DNA of 9,425 nucleotides from Hyphomicrobiaceae bacterium (GCA_028285025.1 JANQQH010000391.1:1-9425); one strand, 5' to 3'. Positions 1-7,282 are shown, counted from the first letter of the stretch. Program-made: numbers and translations. The notes: generated by a model not told the origin, from the sequence alone.

Positions 1-100
1 AAAACCTTAAGCAGGCTGCTTAATATCAATCAGTAGATGAGCCAGACTCTCGCTTAAACAAAACTCTTATAGGTCCAGATATCTTTGACGACGGACAACC
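1..100. other. unassigned sequence left of the RTX junction
   Basis: This stretch shows no similarity to the sequence that precedes the second RTX repeat copy, although everything to its right does. One plus-strand frame is open from 24 to 173 and reads into the RTX gene out of frame, so it is not part of that protein as it stands. It may be a remnant of another gene or of an inserted or deleted segment. I cannot identify it. Confidence 0.35.
7..23. repeat. 17-bp perfect palindrome
   Basis: TTAAGCAG, one central G, then CTGCTTAA: two 8-base arms with a 1-base centre. The centre is too tight for an RNA hairpin, so a protein-binding site or element end is more plausible. It lies in the unexplained sequence before the RTX gene break. 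No matching copy was noticed elsewhere in the window. Confidence 0.45.
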
Positions 101-274
101 CCAAACGAAGTGCAAGTTGCTTTCGCAACGGGTGGGTCTGGAGTAAATGATCTCTTGCTCACTTTCACCGACACAACAGACAGCATTATCATTTGGAACA
201 CTCTGGAAGAAAGTAATGCTGATGAAATAGAGCAAATTGTGTTTGATGATAGCACCATTTGGACCATGTCTGAT
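101..274 (+). repeat. RTX internal repeat, copy A
   Basis: The nucleotide sequence is clearly similar to copy B exactly 390 bases downstream, giving a 130-codon repeat period. Both copies encode ATGGSG.NDLLLTF and end in TIW.M.D. The similarity stops abruptly on the left near base 101. Confidence 0.7.
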
Positions 275-1042
275 TTAAGAGAGCGTATTCTTACTGAAAG
301 TCAAACGGATGGCAATGATGACATCACCGGCTACGACTTTAGTGAAACCCTAGAAGGCGGTCTTGGCAATGATGAACTTCACGGTCTTGATGGTTCTGAT
401 ACCTATGTGTTTAATCGGGGAGATGGCCAGGACAAAATCGAAGACAATGGTTATAAAGATACTGATAAGCTTGTGATTCATGGCTATACACCAGACGAAG
501 TCAATGTGTCTTTGGCCACGGGCGGCTCTGGTACAAATGACTTGCTGCTCACATTCCTTGAAACGACCGATAGCATTACTGTCTGGAATACGCTAGAAGG
601 CAGCAATTATGATCAAATTGAACAGATTATCTTTGACGATGGCACGATTTGGTCTATGGCTGATGTGAACGGACTATTTATTAATGGAACCTCAAATTCC
701 GATACACTTGTAGGTACGGCTGCCAATGATACGTTAAGTGGCTTTGCAAGTGATGACCGTCTTGAGGGCAGTGTTGGCAATGACTTCCTTATTGGTGGTG
801 CAGGTAATGACACCTTTGTGTTTAAAGATACAGAAGGCGCAGATACAATCCGAGACTTTGATACCGTAGGGAATGAAAACATCGAACTTCATGTTACTGG
901 GATTGATGAATTTGCAGATCTTTCTTCTCTCATGACTGATACGGATGCTGGGACAGTCATTAACTTTGGAAATGGTGACAGCCTTACCCTTACCGGTGTG
1001 CTAACATCTCAACTTAGTGCTGACCATTTTGAATACTTGTAA
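110..1042 (+). CDS. RTX (haemolysin-type calcium-binding) exoprotein, 3' part, probably 5'-truncated
   Basis: This is the C-terminal part of a secreted calcium-binding RTX protein. Two copies of a roughly 60-residue module like the haemolysin-type calcium-binding related domain (residues 1-60 and 131-190) contain NDLLLTF, a TDSI..WNTLE stretch and IEQI.FDD.TIW. Glycine/aspartate nonapeptides of GxGND type lie at about 80-101 and 197-237 (GLGNDELHG, GGAGNDTFVF). The tail (245-310) resembles serralysin-type C-termini and ends in a hydrophobic LSADHFEYL, as expected for a type I secretion signal. No ABC/MFP secretion genes are in the window. The start is doubtful: the GTG at 110 has no ribosome binding site, and similarity to the second repeat begins at about 101, in frame, with a stop at 86-88. 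The gene is therefore either a fragment or disrupted. The family call is firm; the integrity of the 5' end is not. Confidence 0.78.
   Translation: MQVAFATGGSGVNDLLLTFTDTTDSIIIWNTLEESNADEIEQIVFDDSTIWTMSDLRERILTESQTDGNDDITGYDFSETLEGGLGNDELHGLDGSDTYVFNRGDGQDKIEDNGYKDTDKLVIHGYTPDEVNVSLATGGSGTNDLLLTFLETTDSITVWNTLEGSNYDQIEQIIFDDGTIWSMADVNGLFINGTSNSDTLVGTAANDTLSGFASDDRLEGSVGNDFLIGGAGNDTFVFKDTEGADTIRDFDTVGNENIELHVTGIDEFADLSSLMTDTDAGTVINFGNGDSLTLTGVLTSQLSADHFEYL
491..664 (+). repeat. RTX internal repeat, copy B
   Basis: This is the second copy of the repeat beginning at 101. Its upstream flank (DKLVIHGYTPDEV) continues as normal RTX coding sequence, and shows what copy A should have had before it. 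Confidence 0.7.
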
Positions 1043-1056
1043 GATGCAATAATATG

Positions 1057-1103
1057 AAAACCAGGGTTATAAGACTTAACTAAGCAATCCTGGTTTTCTT
1101 TTT
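1057..1103 (+). terminator. intrinsic terminator after the RTX gene
   Basis: Perfect 9-bp arms AAAACCAGG (1057-1065) and CCTGGTTTT (1089-1097) with a 23-base loop, followed by CTTTTTC. It starts 14 bases after the RTX stop codon. The long loop makes it less ideal than the hairpin at 1267. Confidence 0.6.
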
Positions 1104-1203
1104 CCATAGCTAACCTTCCGGTTTTGGCACGAAGCTGCATAATACTTTGCAAGCTACCTGCGTCTGCTAACTCCCCAGTGCGAGACTCACATTTTTACAA
1201 TAA

Positions 1204-1232
1204 AGACTGTAGATATTTATAAAAAACAGTCT
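1204..1232. repeat. small inverted repeat in the RTX/sodB gap
   Basis: AGACTGT (1204-1210) and ACAGTCT (1226-1232) are perfect 7-bp arms around an AT-rich 15-base loop. No T-run follows, so it is not a clear terminator. The rest of 1104-1266 holds no gene on either strand that I can support; it carries one GANTC site at 1184-1188. Confidence 0.35.
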
Positions 1233-1266
1233 CTTCTATGTTGCTATTTTCAAAACCCTCAACAAC

Positions 1267-1295
1267 AAAGGCCACTTCGAAAGAAGTGGCCTTTT
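1267..1295 (-). terminator. bidirectional intrinsic terminator, serving sodB
   Basis: Perfect 9-bp stem GGCCACTTC (1270-1278) and GAAGTGGCC (1283-1291) with a 4-base loop (GAAA on plus), flanked by AAA and TTTT that extend the stem. It lies 27 bases past the sodB stop and would end leftward sodB transcripts. It could also stop rightward readthrough from the RTX gene. Confidence 0.8.
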
Positions 1296-1321
1296 ATTTA
1301 AATGATGAATAATTTTCTCAA

Positions 1322-1921
1322 TCAAACCGAAGCCTGATAAAGGCTCTCCACATACTCCCAGTTAATCAGATGATCAACAAACGCCTCTAAATATTTTGGC
1401 CGGGCATTACGATAATCAATATAATAGCTGTGTTCCCAAACATCGCAGCCAAGCAAAGGCACTTCACCATTAACCAGCGGATTTTCGCCATTTGGTGTTT
1501 TGGTCACCGCCAGTTTGCCATCTTTAAGCGCCAGCCAGCACCAGCCTGAGCCAAATTGCGTGGCGCCAGCTTGGCAAAAGGCATCGCGAAACGCCCCAAA
1601 TCCACCAAGATCTTCATTAATTTTGCCCTCTAAACTACCAGGCAGTTTATCTCCACCACCATTTGGCTTCATCCAGTTCCAAAAATGAATGTGGTTATAA
1701 TGCTGACCAGCATTGTTGAACAAGCCAGCATTATTGCCAAAAGATTGCTTGACCACCTCTTCAAGTGAGGCATTTTCCAACCCAGACCCTTCAAGCAATT
1801 TATTGCCATTGGTCACATAGGCCTGATGGTGTTTGTCATGGTGGAACTCAAGCGTTTCAGCCGACATGTAGGGGGCCAACGCATCATAAGCATAGGGAAG
1901 GTCTGGTAAATCAAATGCCAC
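1322..1921 (-). CDS. sodB: superoxide dismutase [Fe]
   Basis: Converts superoxide to oxygen and hydrogen peroxide; expected to be a soluble cytoplasmic dimer, since there is no signal peptide. The 199-residue length is typical. The N-terminus follows the family pattern (FDLPDLPYAYDALAP), and the metal ligands are visible as His27 (FHHDKHH), His77 (HYNHIHFW), Asp160 and His164 (DVWEHSYYIDY). Gln73 in NNAGQHYNH sits where Fe-type enzymes carry their second-sphere glutamine, which favours iron over manganese, though cambialism cannot be excluded. The start is a GTG, supported by an AAGGAG ribosome binding site at 1929-1934 with 7-base spacing. The gene is monocistronic, divergent from ccrM, and ends at the bidirectional terminator at 1267. 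Confidence 0.96.
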   Translation of the reverse strand: MAFDLPDLPYAYDALAPYMSAETLEFHHDKHHQAYVTNGNKLLEGSGLENASLEEVVKQSFGNNAGLFNNAGQHYNHIHFWNWMKPNGGGDKLPGSLEGKINEDLGGFGAFRDAFCQAGATQFGSGWCWLALKDGKLAVTKTPNGENPLVNGEVPLLGCDVWEHSYYIDYRNARPKYLEAFVDHLINWEYVESLYQASV

Positions 1922-2025
1922 TTTTTTTCTCCTTAAACATCTTTAAACCTGAATGATGGGTAATTACGCATCTATTTCAGCCACAAGCTAATTAATCACG
2001 TGCCCTCTGGCAAGCTTTTCATGCA

Positions 2026-2040
2026 TTAACGAATTATTAA
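2026..2040 (+). promoter_or_regulatory. CtrA-type box upstream of ccrM
   Basis: TTAA-CGAATTA-TTAA matches the TTAA-N7-TTAA consensus of the alphaproteobacterial cell-cycle regulator CtrA exactly. It ends 108 bases before the ccrM ATG. Caulobacter ccrM is a known CtrA target, so placement and sequence agree. Binding is inferred. Confidence 0.6.
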
Positions 2041-2101
2041 GCAAAACGGACTGAATATAGCACAGTTGAATTGCCCATAAATTTGTCATAGTTTTTGATC
2101 A

Positions 2102-2106
2102 GATTC
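2102..2106 (+). promoter_or_regulatory. GANTC methylation site in the ccrM leader
   Basis: GATTC is a CcrM recognition site, the only one seen between sodB and ccrM. It lies 62 bases after the CtrA-type box and 42 bases before the ATG. Caulobacter ccrM also carries GANTC sites in its leader that link methylation state to expression. A single pentamer can occur by chance; context raises its value. Confidence 0.4.
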
Positions 2107-2139
2107 AGCATTAGCGCGTTTAGTAAAGAGTAAAAGTGA

Positions 2140-3279
<1,140 letters not shown>

Positions 3280-3291
3280 GCCAGTCCAATT

Positions 3292-3762
3292 TTAATACGT
3301 TTTGGCCAAAGCCCCTTTCATCATGTTGATCAGATCACCAGCATGACGATGGTTCAAAAAGTATTTGTAGTGAGGATGACTGCCCGTCAGCCCGTCATAA
3401 TGATAACCTTGGGGCGAAAACGCCATCGTGCGCGGAATGTACCCGCCATCAATGGAATATTTTGCCTGTAATTTACGGTTTTTGGCGATATTCACTTTGA
3501 TCATCACCATTTTCTTGGCCAGCCGCACAACTTGTGGCTTGTAAAAAACTTTTTTATAGTGGCGACAAATTTTGCACCACTTGGCCTCAAACACCATCAA
3601 AATTGGCTTGCCTGTTTTTTGCGCCTTTTTCAAGCCAGATGAATAACTGTGCCATTTGATACGCTTACCATTCCAAGCATGAGCAGAAGGCCCGCCCCAG
3701 ACTGATAACAGCAACAAACAAAGGCAAACTTTAAAGATTTGTTTGCAACCATAAACAGCCAT
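3292..3762 (-). CDS. exported thioredoxin-fold protein resembling TXNDC12/AGR
   Basis: This 156-residue protein has a signal peptide (hydrophobic 11-24, probable cleavage after AHA at 29), so it should act in the periplasm. A thioredoxin fold follows: WCKIC with Cys63 and Cys66 is the redox motif, and IPR at 109-111 supplies the cis-proline. The order of features resembles the eukaryotic ER proteins TXNDC12 (ERp18) and AGR2/3, as I recall them: a tryptophan before a GLKKA helix, PILMV strand, WCxxC, VMIKVN, DGGYIPR, then YKYF and a C-terminal amphipathic helix. It is strongly basic. Thiol reduction, isomerisation or a chaperone-like role are all possible; the partner is unknown. An AAGGA ribosome binding site at 3772-3776 supports the ATG. 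It lies 60 bases downstream of the ureohydrolase gene with no strong terminator between, so co-transcription is possible. Confidence 0.8.
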   Translation of the reverse strand: MAVYGCKQIFKVCLCLLLLSVWGGPSAHAWNGKRIKWHSYSSGLKKAQKTGKPILMVFEAKWCKICRHYKKVFYKPQVVRLAKKMVMIKVNIAKNRKLQAKYSIDGGYIPRTMAFSPQGYHYDGLTGSHPHYKYFLNHRHAGDLINMMKGALAKTY

Positions 3763-3822
3763 AAAAATTGATCCTTATGATAAAAATCTTCAACGCCAGA
3801 TTTAAGGGCTTGGGTTAAAAGC

Positions 3823-4728
3823 CTAAACAGAATCCTTTTTCGCCAAGGCATAACTCAACAGCTTGTAAGCCAATTTTGCAACCAAAAAATCACACGCATG
3901 CAAACCTAGCCGAGGCGATAACTCAACAATATCAGCCCCAACAATTGTCCCTGCTTCACTGGCAGCTTTTAAAATGTCCAACACCCGATACCAATCAAGC
4001 CCGCCTGGCTCTGGCGTGCCAGTCGCCGGCATCAACGCGCTATCAAAACAATCAACATCAAAGGTAACATAAATCGGACGCCCTTTTAACGGGGCAACAA
4101 TATCTTGCAATCGCCATTGCACCATATCATTGGCCCAATGCAAATGAACGCGCTCCCGATTGGCTTCAAGAAACGGAATTTCTTCCTTAGAAATATTGCG
4201 AATGCCAACGCCAACCAAAGAAAGTGGTTCATGATCTAGCACCCGGCGCATGGCTGAGGCATGAGAAAAAGGCTCTCCTTCATAACCATCGCGCAAATCT
4301 GCATGGGCATCAAATTGCAACACCACCAGATCTGAATACCGCTCTACAAAGGGGCGAATGGCACCAGCTGTCAAACTGTGCTCCCCGCCAAAAACCAGCG
4401 GAAACCGCCCCTCTTGCATAACAGTGCGCACCAACAAGGCAATTTGCTTTAAAGCAGCTTCTAAAGTTTGAGCAATCGGCGTAGGGCTCAAGGTTGCCAC
4501 TTCATAATCATCAACAACCTCGCGCCAATACTCTTCATCAAACAATTCAACTTCTTTGCTCGCAGCCAATATTGCTTGCGGGCCAACGCTGGTTCCTTTT
4601 TGAAAAGTAACAGAATGTTCCAAACCAAAGGGAATGACCACAGCCTTTGCCCTTTGCGGCGCATTAGCCCCCGCACGTGCCGGGTCAAGAAAAGCCTGAG
4701 TGGCCGGTAAATAAGAATAATGCCGCAT
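3823..4728 (-). CDS. speB: agmatinase-family ureohydrolase
   Basis: A binuclear manganese ureohydrolase, most likely releasing urea from agmatine to give putrescine in the cytoplasm. The 301 residues carry all family ligands: His117 (GGEHS), Asp140, His142 and Asp144 (DAHAD), and Asp224 and Asp226 (FDVDCFD). The N-terminal GTSVGPQAIL (45-54) and DIVELSP (266-272) are also typical. The ATG is preceded by AAGG at suitable distance. It starts 18 bases after the decarboxylase stop codon, so the two are very probably one operon, and this favours a polyamine role. Ureohydrolases acting on guanidinobutyrate or other guanidino compounds look alike at motif level, so agmatine is the best guess, not a certainty. 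There is no clear terminator directly after it. Confidence 0.88.
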   Translation of the reverse strand: MRHYSYLPATQAFLDPARAGANAPQRAKAVVIPFGLEHSVTFQKGTSVGPQAILAASKEVELFDEEYWREVVDDYEVATLSPTPIAQTLEAALKQIALLVRTVMQEGRFPLVFGGEHSLTAGAIRPFVERYSDLVVLQFDAHADLRDGYEGEPFSHASAMRRVLDHEPLSLVGVGIRNISKEEIPFLEANRERVHLHWANDMVQWRLQDIVAPLKGRPIYVTFDVDCFDSALMPATGTPEPGGLDWYRVLDILKAASEAGTIVGADIVELSPRLGLHACDFLVAKLAYKLLSYALAKKDSV

Positions 4729-4746
4729 GCCAGTGCCTTGCCTAAT

Positions 4747-5958
4747 TCATGATATTTTTAAGTCTTGAGAGCTCTGTGAAGCTGGCAGGTAGTTAGAATG
4801 CATGCCCTCATCTTCCAACTCAATCATGTCATAGCTACCAAAACCGTTAAACCGTGAACTCATAGACCAACCATACGCCCCGGTTTTGTATATCTCCAGA
4901 TAATCACCTTCTTGCACGCGCTCTGGCAAATAAAACGGCCCCTTTAAGTGATCAGCCGCATCACATGTCGGCCCCCAGAATGAAAACGGGGTCAACTTGT
5001 CAGCATTTGGCAAAGCGCCCACCAAACGTGTTGGAAACACCCAATCACTATGCGCCCCATCAAACAAAATACCATAGCCCCCATCATTAATGAACAGCTC
5101 AGACCCACGCCGGGCATCAACACGCACGATTAAACTTTCAGCTTCTGCGACCAGTGCGCGCCCAGGTTCAGCATAAACTTCAGCGTCGCAAACCAAAGGC
5201 ATGTCTTTTAATGCGCTATTGATCGATTGGGTATAAGGGGTCAAATCCCCTCGTTCGCCCTCTTGATACCAACTGGGAAAACCACCACCCACATTTAAAA
5301 TTTCTGCAGTTACACCAGCACGGCGCACAAGCTGAGCAACATGTTCCATTGCCTGGCTAAAACGACCAGGCACAAGCGCTTGGCTACCAACATGGAACGT
5401 CACCCCAAGCTTGGCTGCATCAGCGCGCACCATTTGCAACAGCTCTAAAGCTTCAGGCCCTTGCACTCCGTATTTTTGGCCTAGAGGCAAAACAGACCCT
5501 TGATCATTGCAATGTAGGCGTACAAACAGTGTTAAATCTTTTGCCCCTTGGGTAACCTTTAAAATCTTTTCAACTTCATCTTTATGGTCAACCGCAAACC
5601 GCCTTACCCCATGCTGGAAATAGGCCGCGCGAATATGAGCGCGCGATTTTACCGGGTTCATATAATATAAAGTAGCCTCAGGCGCTTGATCTAACACCAG
5701 TTCAATTTCTTTAAGGCTTGCCACATCAAACCGATTGATGTTGGACGTCAAAAGAGTTGAAATCACATAAGCAGAAGGGTTTGCTTTAAGCGCATAAATG
5801 AGCTGCCCATCAAAATTGTCATGAAACCAATCAACAGCCCGCCTAATGGCAAAGGGGCGTACAACACGAACCGGATCAATAGGCCCTTGCCCTGTTTGTT
5901 GGCGGTGCGCTTCTAAATAGTCTTCAGCACAAGAAAAGCGTTGCAACAACTTGATCAA
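4747..5958 (-). CDS. PLP-dependent type III amino-acid decarboxylase (ornithine/lysine/arginine type)
   Basis: A fold-type III (alanine racemase-like barrel) decarboxylase that removes the carboxylate of a basic amino acid to make a polyamine precursor. Lys58 in YALKAN is the PLP Schiff-base lysine; HVGSQ (His189), GGGFP (224-228) and EPGRA (264-268) hold the cofactor. Cys332-Asp333 in GPTCDAAD are the active-site pair supplied across the dimer, and FNGF follows near 370. The 403-residue length fits. Ornithine decarboxylase is most probable by family, but the agmatinase next door would fit an arginine substrate, and lysine is possible; motifs alone do not settle this. The start is a TTG within TTGA, overlapping the tusA stop by 4 bases. 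AGAAGG sits only one base before it, so translation probably depends on coupling to tusA. Confidence 0.9.
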   Translation of the reverse strand: MIKLLQRFSCAEDYLEAHRQQTGQGPIDPVRVVRPFAIRRAVDWFHDNFDGQLIYALKANPSAYVISTLLTSNINRFDVASLKEIELVLDQAPEATLYYMNPVKSRAHIRAAYFQHGVRRFAVDHKDEVEKILKVTQGAKDLTLFVRLHCNDQGSVLPLGQKYGVQGPEALELLQMVRADAAKLGVTFHVGSQALVPGRFSQAMEHVAQLVRRAGVTAEILNVGGGFPSWYQEGERGDLTPYTQSINSALKDMPLVCDAEVYAEPGRALVAEAESLIVRVDARRGSELFINDGGYGILFDGAHSDWVFPTRLVGALPNADKLTPFSFWGPTCDAADHLKGPFYLPERVQEGDYLEIYKTGAYGWSMSSRFNGFGSYDMIELEDEGMHSNYLPASQSSQDLKIS

Positions 5959-6179
5959 ACCTTCTTTATTAAGTGAATGCAGGTGCCCTCAGCCTCTTCC
6001 TGGCTTAACAATTCAAGCCCCACTTCTTCGCAAAGGCATTGAAAATCTAACACCGCGCCCTTGTCTGTCGTCATGACTTGCAAAAGCGCACCCTTTGGCA
6101 AGCTTCGCAGAGATTTTTTGGCTTTTAAAACAGGCAAAGGACATAAAAGCCCTGTGACATCAAGCACGGTCTTTTCCAT
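5955..6179 (-). CDS. tusA: TusA-family sulfur carrier protein
   Basis: A 74-residue SirA/TusA-like protein. Cys13 in LLCPLPVLKAKK is the CPxP cysteine that carries persulfide sulfur in this family, followed by the usual LPKG turn and the VMTTDKGAVLDF strand-helix region. The start is set at the ATG at 6179, because GAGGG lies 5 bases upstream; a TTG 12 bases further out has no such support. Family members deliver sulfur for tRNA 2-thiouridine, molybdenum cofactor enzymes or other sulfur-transfer routes; no partner genes (tusBCDE, rhodanese, moa) are in the window, so its specific role here is unknown. Its stop overlaps the decarboxylase start (TTGA), an unexpected partner for a sulfur carrier. 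Confidence 0.87.
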   Translation of the reverse strand: MEKTVLDVTGLLCPLPVLKAKKSLRSLPKGALLQVMTTDKGAVLDFQCLCEEVGLELLSQEEAEGTCIHLIKKV

Positions 6180-6261
6180 GAGTGCCCTCAATTTGAGCCA
6201 TCTGTTAAACTAATGAGAAAAGCTCTTCTCAAAAATCAAGATCAATGTCAAATAGAATAAA

Positions 6262-6296
6262 GCCAAGCCGAGAGGAAGCTTACCCCACGCCTTGGC
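6262..6296 (-). terminator. probable terminator after the cytochrome c'-like gene
   Basis: Read on the minus strand, GCCAAG and CTTGGC form a 6-bp stem immediately followed by TTTATT, 40 bases past the stop of the upstream gene. The inner sequence (GGGGTAAGCTTCCTC) can add further pairing. It separates the cytochrome c'-like gene from tusA. Confidence 0.5.
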
Positions 6297-6336
6297 CCTA
6301 ACTATGAAATTTAAGTTTATAATGTAACAGCCCGTC

Positions 6337-6702
6337 TTATTTTGCTTGGCAGACCTTATAGCCATTTAGCAAATCACCATAAGCCGCTTTAAAGGCCCCT
6401 TGCCCAGCTTTGGCAGCTTTTGCCCCTTTAAGGCTGGCGCTCTTTAGTTTTGAGGCACAACTCACAACATTTTTTGGAGCACTTTCACCCGAGCTCTCAA
6501 AAGCTTCCACCGCCTTTTGGATGTTCTTCATTTCCTTTACCGCCCGTGCTGGATTATATGGCACTTTACCACTTGCCATTTGCCCTGAGATTTTCATTGA
6601 TTTATGAATCGTTTCAAGAAACGCCTTGGCCCCTGCCGCATGCACAGGGCCAAACCCTATAGCCATAGCAATCAGAGCAACAATTACGGTCAGTTTCTTC
6701 AT
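6337..6702 (-). CDS. exported cytochrome c'-like protein without a haem motif
   Basis: A 121-residue protein with a signal peptide (MKKLTVIVALIAMAIG, cleavage likely after HA at 22), so periplasmic. The mature part is alanine/lysine-rich and helical and follows the cytochrome c' (CytC_2) pattern: an early helix, then MASGKVPYNPARA (42-54), a middle helix, and AFKAAYGDLLNGYKVC near the end. In cytochromes c' this last helix carries CxxCH for covalent haem. Here the site reads YKVCQ (115-119): the first Cys is Tyr, the His is Gln, and only Cys118 remains. The chain stops two residues later. Cys82 is the only other cysteine, so a disulfide is possible. Haem attachment through the c-type route is not possible as written. 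The ATG is chosen over a GTG one codon upstream because AAAGGAG (6709-6715) is 6 bases away. Function unknown. Confidence 0.75.
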   Translation of the reverse strand: MKKLTVIVALIAMAIGFGPVHAAGAKAFLETIHKSMKISGQMASGKVPYNPARAVKEMKNIQKAVEAFESSGESAPKNVVSCASKLKSASLKGAKAAKAGQGAFKAAYGDLLNGYKVCQAK

Positions 6703-6729
6703 CACAGTCTCCTTTGTGCCTTTCGCACT

Positions 6730-6758
6730 ATTATTTCGCGCAATTTTTCTTTTTGCAA
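6730..6758 (-). promoter_or_regulatory. candidate promoter of the cytochrome c'-like gene
   Basis: On the minus strand, TTGCAA (6758-6753) and AATAAT (6735-6730) are separated by 17 bases, with 27 bases from the -10 to the ATG. The match to sigma-70 hexamers is moderate; the spacing and position are good. Confidence 0.35.
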
Positions 6759-7048
6759 AGGCTATTTGCTTTCACAGAACAACTAACACCCTTGTGTGGC
6801 CCATTAAGCGCGAAACATTTCAACAATGGCCCTTTGTTCCTATTTAGATATTTACAAATCCAATATCAACTATTCTCACTGAACAGGAGCTGAATAGAAC
6901 GTTCATGCAAATCGTTTTTTACGTCAAGTGTCCCAAAAGCGTGCCTTTTTGCCTAGAAAATGTAAACGACCCAATAAAACTCAAATCACTTCAATTTTAA
7001 ATTGATATTTAATACTTAAAACACTTTTTGCGTGTATATATTTATATA
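6759..7048. other. AT-rich gene-free stretch
   Basis: Apart from short ORFs of 18 and 31 codons without well-placed ribosome binding sites, nothing coding is seen here. The right end (about 7000-7048) is very AT-rich, with TATATT at 7037-7042 that could serve as a -10 for the RNA candidate starting near 7049. The -35 region is poor. Confidence 0.4.
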
Positions 7049-7160
7049 GCTGACATGACCTGCCTAAACTTCCAGCACCTACGCCAACCATGTCAGTTCC
7101 ACGTATCACTTATCAAGATGCGTTAAGACGGCAAATGCTCCACTCATTTGCCGTCTTTTC
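7049..7160 (+). ncRNA. candidate small RNA, two stem-loops
   Basis: A 5' stem pairs 7048-7057 (AGCTGACATG) with 7089-7098 (CATGTCAGTT): 8 Watson-Crick pairs extended by one G-U and one A-U pair, around a 31-base loop rich in C and A. A single-stranded stretch follows, then a strong 11-bp terminator hairpin. No ORF with a ribosome binding site lies inside, and the terminator has no upstream gene on this strand to serve, since the gene to the left is leftward. TATATT at 7037-7042 is a possible -10. The total length of about 110 bases is typical of a bacterial trans-acting RNA. I do not recognise the family. It could instead be only a stray terminator plus a chance hairpin. Confidence 0.5.
7127..7160 (+). 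terminator. strong intrinsic terminator
   Basis: GACGGCAAATG (7127-7137) and CATTTGCCGTC (7145-7155) form a perfect 11-bp stem with a 7-base loop, followed by TTTTCT. It ends 123 bases before the DUF1045 gene. Confidence 0.85.
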
Positions 7161-7266
7161 TCACCCCGTTAATCTTTTTCTAACGCGCGACCACATATAC
7201 AATATAAAGTTGCAATTAATAAATTAAACAATCTTTAGTTGATGTTGTCTGATGTAATAGTCTTAA

Positions 7267-7271
7267 GAATC
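7267..7271 (+). promoter_or_regulatory. GANTC site just before the DUF1045 gene
   Basis: GAATC lies 11 bases upstream of the ATG, overlapping the leader and next to the AAGGG ribosome binding site. It is a possible CcrM-methylated site, but single pentamers are common by chance. Confidence 0.2.
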
Positions 7272-7282
7272 TAAGGGCCATT

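Noticed and set aside
1933..1946. TTAA-N6-TTAA next to the sodB ribosome binding site, as a second CtrA box
   Set aside because: The spacer is 6, not 7, and half of it is part of the AAGGAG region. AT-rich leaders produce such pairs easily.
6180..6261. speF-type riboswitch or polyamine leader before the tusA-decarboxylase genes
   Set aside because: No recognisable conserved leader structure or leader peptide was seen between the terminator and tusA.
6905..7000. 31-codon ORF beginning MQIVFYVKCPKSV in the long intergenic region
   Set aside because: The nearest AGGAG is 15 bases from the ATG, too far. The ORF is short, shows no recognisable pattern and lies in AT-rich non-coding sequence.
6703..7282. 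Hidden tRNA or other known RNA gene
   Set aside because: No cloverleaf, T-loop (GTTCGANNC) or CCA end was seen; only the two-hairpin candidate at 7049-7160 remains.
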